Assembly (NCBI GenBank): GCA_036392375.1 | Contig: DASVYC010000057.1 | Location: forward strand, 1 to 26,237 | DNA from: JAFEBO01 sp036392375 | Lineage (GTDB): Bacteria; Planctomycetota; Phycisphaerae; Phycisphaerales; UBA1924 | Length of the DNA: 26,237 bases | Reading direction: 5' to 3' | Part shown: positions 22,069 through 26,237 of the stretch, one piece after another | How the letters are laid out: every line of letters begins with the position of its first letter | Position numbering within the stretch: the first letter of the stretch is position 1 | Notes under the pieces: model-generated | What the model was told of the DNA's origin: nothing | The model's input: the letters and a program-made list of their open reading frames with translations, nothing else | Database searches by the model: none | Translations under genes and position numbers: made by a program

Positions 22069-23346
22069 TTAGCGCGTGTCGCCCCGCGCCAGCGCCTCGT
22101 CCGCCACGATCTGGATCGGGATGATCGCTTCCGACTTGGCACCGCTCACCTTGTCGCGCAGCACCACCTTGAGCGAGTACGCCCCCACCGTCAGCGTTCG
22201 CGGCAGCTCCACCATCTGCGTGATGTAAAAGTCGCGGCGCTTGTTCCGCGACGTCTCGCCCGTCGGCTCCTCGGGCTTGCGCCACGCCAGCATGCTGCCG
22301 TCGCCCGTGAAGAGCTGCAGCTCCTGCCCAAGCTCCACAGCCCACCGGTTGCCGTTGGGCGCGCCCTCGCCCAAATCGCGATAGGCGTAGTTCTCGACCT
22401 CGGTGTAGACGATCACGCGGTGGGCACGGCCCGCAACGAACGCGTTCACCTCGAAGGGCTTGAAGCGGCCGAACGCTTCCACCCGGGTGCACAGCTCGGC
22501 ACGCGTGACCCGCACGCTGCGCGCACTCGCGAGCGCGTCCATCGAGCGGGCCAGCATCTGGGCCACGCGGCTCGGGTCCGACGCCGCCGCCGGGTCCTTC
22601 GCGAGGCCATCAATCAGCTCCCGCACCGACTGCACGGCTTGCCGTTCGCGCTCGCTCAGGTTCGCCATCGAGGGGGCCCCGCCGCCGGATTCCTGGGCGC
22701 TCAGCATGTCGAGCATCGCCAGCGCCAGGGCGCTCGAGACCGAGCCGTTGGGATCGCTGACCTGCTGGTTCAGCACGGTGCGCAATTCCGCCGCCAGGGC
22801 CCGCACGCGGTCCTGTGCCGTCGGCGCGGGAGCGGGCGTCGTGGTCGCGGGCTGTGCGGGCGTGCCCGCGAGGCTCGCGAGCGAGGAGTCCGGCGCCGTG
22901 GTCGGGTCTGCGCTCGGCGCCGGCGCCTCGCCGGGCGTGCCGGTGGGAGTTTCGGCGGGTGTTTCGCTCGGGGGCGTCATGTTCACCTGCGCCAGCCGAC
23001 GCCGCCGCTCTTCCTGAGCGGCCTTCAGATCTTCGAGATCGGTCGCGGCCCGCTCGATGAACTTGTGCAGCTCATCGGGCGTCGGCCGGTTGTCGTTGGC
23101 CAGGGCGTTGAGCCCGGCGTTCACATCCTGCGGCTTGTTGGCCGTGATCCCGTTCGCCCCGCTGCTGCCGCAACCCCCCAAGCCCGCCAGCCCCGCCGCC
23201 AGCGCCACGAGCCCCGCGGCCCGCATCAAGTTCCGCGGCGAAACCGACCCATCCGCGCGACGCGGCCCCGTCGGATCTCCAGCATCCGCGAGCCCCGCGA
23301 TCCGATCGTCCAGCCAAGTGGTGTAGTCCCAACATGCCGCGCGCAC
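22069..23346 (-). CDS. Putative lipoprotein with helical middle and beta C-terminal domain
   Basis: The protein is 425 aa from a GTG at 23346 with GGAGG 5 nt upstream. From residue 41 (MRAAGLVALAAG) a lipoprotein signal ends in LGGC (C59). This leaves an odd 40-residue N-terminal extension before the signal. A second in-frame start at 23226 (ATG, weak ribosome site) would give a normal lipoprotein. After the lipobox come a Glu/Arg-rich helix (LHKFIERAATDLEDLKAAQEE-type, about 93-120), a Pro/Thr/Ala-rich linker, and a helical segment. The C-terminal part (about 290-425) is beta-rich, with FEVNAFVAGRAHRVIVYTEV and a closing AYSLKVVLRD. I do not recognise a family; an outer-membrane lipoprotein is likely. 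Confidence 0.75.
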   Translation of the reverse strand: MRAACWDYTTWLDDRIAGLADAGDPTGPRRADGSVSPRNLMRAAGLVALAAGLAGLGGCGSSGANGITANKPQDVNAGLNALANDNRPTPDELHKFIERAATDLEDLKAAQEERRRRLAQVNMTPPSETPAETPTGTPGEAPAPSADPTTAPDSSLASLAGTPAQPATTTPAPAPTAQDRVRALAAELRTVLNQQVSDPNGSVSSALALAMLDMLSAQESGGGAPSMANLSERERQAVQSVRELIDGLAKDPAAASDPSRVAQMLARSMDALASARSVRVTRAELCTRVEAFGRFKPFEVNAFVAGRAHRVIVYTEVENYAYRDLGEGAPNGNRWAVELGQELQLFTGDGSMLAWRKPEEPTGETSRNKRRDFYITQMVELPRTLTVGAYSLKVVLRDKVSGAKSEAIIPIQIVADEALARGDTR

Positions 23347-23351
23347 AACAA

Positions 23352-23356
23352 CCTCC
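23352..23356 (-). promoter_or_regulatory. Ribosome site GGAGG deciding the GTG start of the lipoprotein
   Basis: CGGAGGTTGTT precedes the GTG at 23346 with a 5-nt gap. It is the best ribosome site in the neighbourhood and argues for initiation at 23346 rather than at 23226. Confidence 0.6.
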
Positions 23357-23422
23357 GGGTCAGAACCGACGGGAGGGAATATCGGCGAATAGTGCGCGAA
23401 AGGATGAGAGCGGCAGCGCCCC

Positions 23423-24289
23423 TCACGGCATCAACACCGGCTCCGCCCGCACCGCGTGGCTGGAGCCGCAGACCACGAACACCCGCTCGCCTTGGGCGGT
23501 GAGTTCCAGAATCGCCGCGGCCATGTTCGCGGTCCGCAGATCGCGCGAGACCTCCGAGATCTCACGCAGGTACCCCGGCCAGCCGTACGCGTCGCTCGTA
23601 TCGCGCCAATCAGGCAAGCCCGCGAAGTCGCGCTTCCAGATCGCATCGACGGCCGCCACGCTGTCGATGGCGCCCTCCAGCCCCGGCCACTTCGAACGCT
23701 TTGCCCGCGTCGCTTCGAGCACGGCGTCGGGATTCGCGGGCTTGCCGTGGCGCAGGTCGCTCACGTACGGCCGCAGGATGTAGAACAACGCCACGCGCTC
23801 CTTCGGGAACTTCGCCAGCATCGTGCTCACTTCCCACGCCCGATCCGGCTCCCACGAGTAGATGGCGCAGCCGCCTTCCCATGGTGCCCGCCGCGCCAGC
23901 GACACCACAAGTCCCGATTCCCCGAAGTTGGCCACCGGATCACGCAGCGCCGCCAGCGGCCCGCTCGGCCGACCCTCAACCAGTGCCACCGTCGGTTTGA
24001 GCGCGTCCCATTCCTCCCGCAGCCGCGTGAGCTGCGGGTCCTTCGGGTCCTTCGTGTGCGTGGCCCCGAACACCACGGCCTGCCCGCTTCCGATCGACCT
24101 CTTCACGACGTACGGCCGCGGATGCGTCGAGAGCAGTTCGTCGTATCGCCGCGCCGACATCAGGCGATCCGTGTCCATCGCTGCCTTGGGCACATACGAC
24201 CGCGGCGAAGTCCACGACGTGAACCACGCGCCAGCCGCGAGCGTGACCAGAGAACCAATGACAACCGCCGCGAGTGTGAGCCGTCGCAT
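23423..24289 (-). CDS. TraB/TIKI-superfamily-like membrane-anchored protein
   Basis: The protein is 288 aa. An N-terminal hydrophobic segment (about 5-24) is a signal anchor or signal peptide. Two GxxH motifs mark the TraB/PrgY/TIKI/EreA-like fold: GATH (75-78) and GSSH (275-278), with the VALVEG strand (E105) and the late helix TANMAAAILELTAQGERVFVV (254-273). Members include pheromone-inhibiting and metalloprotease-like proteins; function here is unknown. The ATG at 24289 is the best start; a TTG at 24325 in frame is possible. No clear ribosome site is seen. It is followed by the lipoprotein gene 76 nt further on the same strand. Confidence 0.6.
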   Translation of the reverse strand: MRRLTLAAVVIGSLVTLAAGAWFTSWTSPRSYVPKAAMDTDRLMSARRYDELLSTHPRPYVVKRSIGSGQAVVFGATHTKDPKDPQLTRLREEWDALKPTVALVEGRPSGPLAALRDPVANFGESGLVVSLARRAPWEGGCAIYSWEPDRAWEVSTMLAKFPKERVALFYILRPYVSDLRHGKPANPDAVLEATRAKRSKWPGLEGAIDSVAAVDAIWKRDFAGLPDWRDTSDAYGWPGYLREISEVSRDLRTANMAAAILELTAQGERVFVVCGSSHAVRAEPVLMP

Positions 24290-24385
24290 ACGGCATTGCT
24301 GGGAACACACACGAGAGCGTTGCAACAGTCACCGGATTCCGAGCCACATTCGATTGTCAATTGCGTGGCGCTGACCCATGATCGA

Positions 24386-25405
24386 TCACTTCTTCGCCCA
24401 CTCCAACGTCCTTCGAATCCCTTCCCCAAAGTCCACCACCGGCTCATAGCCCAGCAGCGATCGCGCGGCAGAGATATCCGCCGACGAGTGCCGCACATCT
24501 CCCGCCCGCGGCGGGCCGAACGTTGGAGTGCTGTCCACCTGCAGCGCCTGGCCCATGTGCTTCAGCACGTCCAGCAAGCGGATACGCGCACCCGTGCCGA
24601 TGTTCACCACCTCTCCCGCCAGCGGCTTCTCGCTCGTCGCGGCCAGCATGTTCGCCAGCACCACGTTGTCGATGTACGTGAAGTCCCGCGTCTGTTCGCC
24701 GTCGCCGAGCACGCGGGGCTGCTTGCCGGCGCTCAGCGTGTCGGCGAACGCGCTGATCACCGCGGCGTACGGGCTCTTGGGGTCCTGCCTGGGCCCGAAG
24801 ATGTTGAAGTACCGCAGGCTGATGCACGAGAGGCCGAAGCAGCGGGCGAAGGTGCGGAGCAGGAGTTCGCCGCTGACCTTGCTCATCGCGTAGGGCGACC
24901 AGACATCCGGGTTGTCGGTCTCCTTGCTGGGCAGGCTGGGCGTGTTGCCGTATGCCGCGGCGCTGGCGGCGAACATCACGCGCTTCTCCTTCTTCTCCTG
25001 CGCCTTCAAGTCCTTGGCCGCCAGCAGCACCCGCTGCGTGCCTTCGACGTTCACACTCAGGCACTTCTCCGGCTTCTCGACCGATTCCGGCACACTCACC
25101 AGCGCGGCCTGATGGAAGATGAAGTCGCTCCCCTCGATCGCCCTGCGAAGTGCGGCGTCGTCGAGGATCGAGGCCTTGATGAACTCCACGCTTCCGCCGC
25201 TGGCCTTCGCCGCGTCTCGCGCCGGCGCGAGGTTCGACTCAAACCCGCCCGAGAGATCATCGAGCACGCGGACGTTCGCGCCGCCGGCGGCCAGGGCGTG
25301 GGCCAAGTGCGAGCCGATGAAGCCGCAGCCGCCGGTAATGACCGCGACGCGGCCTTTTAGCTTCGAGGTGATGTGCGGGAACTGGGTGGGAATGAAGTGG
25401 GGCAT
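24386..25405 (-). CDS. NAD-dependent nucleotide-sugar epimerase (WbpP/Gne/GalE-like extended SDR)
   Basis: The protein is 339 aa. The NAD-binding loop GGCGFIGSH lies at 25-33, with D49/D50 near the ribose. The catalytic triad fits: S148 in FAASAAAYG and Y172-x3-K176 in SPYAMSK. The C-terminal substrate half has YFNIFGPRQDPKSPYA (199-214), DFTYIDNVV (241-249) and AGDVRHSSADI (301-311), as in UDP-GlcNAc or UDP-glucose 4-epimerases. It likely supplies a nucleotide sugar for a surface polysaccharide. It starts 34 nt after the glycosyltransferase stop on the same strand, so the two probably form an operon. No strong ribosome site is seen. GATAAT overlaps the upstream stop and might be a promoter. 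Confidence 0.92.
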   Translation of the reverse strand: MPHFIPTQFPHITSKLKGRVAVITGGCGFIGSHLAHALAAGGANVRVLDDLSGGFESNLAPARDAAKASGGSVEFIKASILDDAALRRAIEGSDFIFHQAALVSVPESVEKPEKCLSVNVEGTQRVLLAAKDLKAQEKKEKRVMFAASAAAYGNTPSLPSKETDNPDVWSPYAMSKVSGELLLRTFARCFGLSCISLRYFNIFGPRQDPKSPYAAVISAFADTLSAGKQPRVLGDGEQTRDFTYIDNVVLANMLAATSEKPLAGEVVNIGTGARIRLLDVLKHMGQALQVDSTPTFGPPRAGDVRHSSADISAARSLLGYEPVVDFGEGIRRTLEWAKK

Positions 25406-25439
25406 AGGTTTTGTGGGTGTGATGCGGGAGAGAACAGAA

Positions 25440-26237
25440 TTATCGACCACGCGAAACCATCTCTTCCAGACTCGTCGCCATCTTGGCACACGTCTCGCCC
25501 CACCGGAACCGCAGGCACCGCTCAAACCCGCGGCGGCGCAGCTCCTCCGCATACGCCCCGTCCGTCAACACCCGCCGCAGCGCTGCGATCAAGCCCGCCT
25601 CATCGTCCGGCTCCACGAACGCCGCCGCCTCGCCCAGCACCTCCGGCATCGCACAGCAGCGGCTCGAGACCACCGGCGCGCCGAAGCTCAGCGCCTCGAG
25701 CGGCGGAATCCCGAAGCTCTCGCACACGCTCATGAACGCGAAGCACCGCGCCCGCTGGAACGCCGCCTCGACCGCGTCGCCCGGTAAGCGCCCTTCAACC
25801 TTGACCGCATCTGGCGCGCCCGCGTCACGGGCGATCTGCCGCAGTGATTCCGCATAGCGCTCGTCAAACACCCGACCCACAACGCGGTACGTCAGCGACT
25901 CCAGCCCCCGCTCCTTCCGCAGCGCGCACACCGCCCGCGCGACAAGATGCTGCCGTTTGTGGGGCGTGACATCGCTCACTGTCAGCACTTCCATCGGCCG
26001 CGACGCCAGCGACGGCATCGCCGCCCCGTCACGCAAGGCCCACGCGTCCGGCACCGCGTTGTAGAAGACCTCAGCCCGCGCGGGTGTCACCTTTTCCCAA
26101 GCCAGGATGAGATCACGCAAGTAGCCACTGGTGAAGCCGACGCACGCGGCGTGCTTGAGGGAATGCCGAATGGCACGCCGTCGCAGCGCGGCACCCAGGC
26201 GCGCTCGCAGAGGCGCGGGGCCTGGAAGGCCCCGCCC
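25440..26237 (-). CDS. GT4-family glycosyltransferase (5' end beyond window)
   Basis: The frame is open to the right edge, so the N-terminal acceptor domain is cut off; 266 codons are visible, including the stop. The C-terminal GT-B domain is clear: LTVSDVTPHKRQHLVARAV (a donor-site strand with the conserved K), VVGRVFDE, VKVEGRLP, the E-x7-E motif ESFGIPPLE, then FGAPVVSSRCCAMPEVLGEAA and FVEPDD. These retaining enzymes transfer a sugar from a nucleotide donor. With the epimerase just downstream, the job is probably surface-polysaccharide assembly. Confidence 0.92.
   Translation of the reverse strand, partial: GRGLPGPAPLRARLGAALRRRAIRHSLKHAACVGFTSGYLRDLILAWEKVTPARAEVFYNAVPDAWALRDGAAMPSLASRPMEVLTVSDVTPHKRQHLVARAVCALRKERGLESLTYRVVGRVFDERYAESLRQIARDAGAPDAVKVEGRLPGDAVEAAFQRARCFAFMSVCESFGIPPLEALSFGAPVVSSRCCAMPEVLGEAAAFVEPDDEAGLIAALRRVLTDGAYAEELRRRGFERCLRFRWGETCAKMATSLEEMVSRGR

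Noticed and set aside
9563..23388. The 11-mer CGCCGATATTC upstream of both asnB and the lipoprotein gene as a shared operator
   Set aside because: In a 26-kb window many 11-mers are expected twice by chance, and the two copies lie at different distances from their starts. The GATATT before asnB is kept only as a -10 candidate.
22420..23502. A 360-codon plus-strand frame opposite the lipoprotein
   Set aside because: Arg/Ala/Gly-rich shadow with no domain pattern.

Overview
The window looks like a stretch of chromosome from a high-GC planctomycete, most likely of the Phycisphaerae/Phycisphaerales type. This placement is an inference from the protein families. The cues are a pilin-like protein with the FTLIELLVAI cleavage signal and a C-terminal H-x10-DG motif, two secreted proteins with PEP-CTERM-like tails (PAP and PTP variants), a large secreted protein with NxxGxxAF repeats and a dockerin-like pair of Ca-binding loops, a membrane protein with a CxxC...CxxC zinc ribbon (LLCARCRYNLRGL), and lipoproteins with Pro/Lys-rich spacers. 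There is no rRNA, tRNA, CRISPR array, insertion sequence or phage module that I can see.

Layout, left to right. 1-4339 (minus strand): a large secreted protein cut by the left edge, a 538-bp non-coding region with a nested hairpin and a palindrome in its leader, a pseudopilin-like protein and a SAM methyltransferase. 4494-9556: a short alpha-glucan phosphorylase divergent from an M20D amidohydrolase, which converges on an asparagine synthetase. 9652-12033: PEP-CTERM protein 1, then a CusF-like lipoprotein and a two-CBS-domain protein on the plus strand. 12086-14797 (minus): a strong terminator, a family-4-like uracil-DNA glycosylase and a secreted protein with a thioredoxin-like domain that lacks both catalytic cysteines. 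15185-16909 (plus): the NxxGxxAF/dockerin-like protein with a textbook terminator. 17018-18731: a membrane-anchored coiled-coil protein, a 67-residue basic protein and a DUF4190-like membrane protein. 18806-20274 (minus): PEP-CTERM protein 2, a CDGSH iron-sulfur protein and a small unknown protein. 20428-21890 (plus): a zinc-ribbon membrane protein overlapping a minimal zinc metallopeptidase. 22069 to the right edge (minus): a lipoprotein, a TraB/TIKI-like protein, a nucleotide-sugar epimerase and a glycosyltransferase cut by the right edge.

Most genes stand alone or in pairs. The clearest functional links are the epimerase plus glycosyltransferase (surface polysaccharide) and the overlapping zinc-ribbon/metallopeptidase pair. 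A common theme is export: signal peptides, two lipoproteins, PEP-CTERM tails, a dockerin-like tail and a prepilin signal, yet no exosortase, cohesin or type II secretion machinery lies in the window. I found no convincing new multi-gene system. The best leads are two enzyme folds that have lost hallmark residues (the glycosylase and the thioredoxin-like protein), structured leaders upstream of secreted-protein genes, and a set of genes without Shine-Dalgarno sites that have a -10-like hexamer 7-8 nt before the ATG, suggesting leaderless mRNAs.
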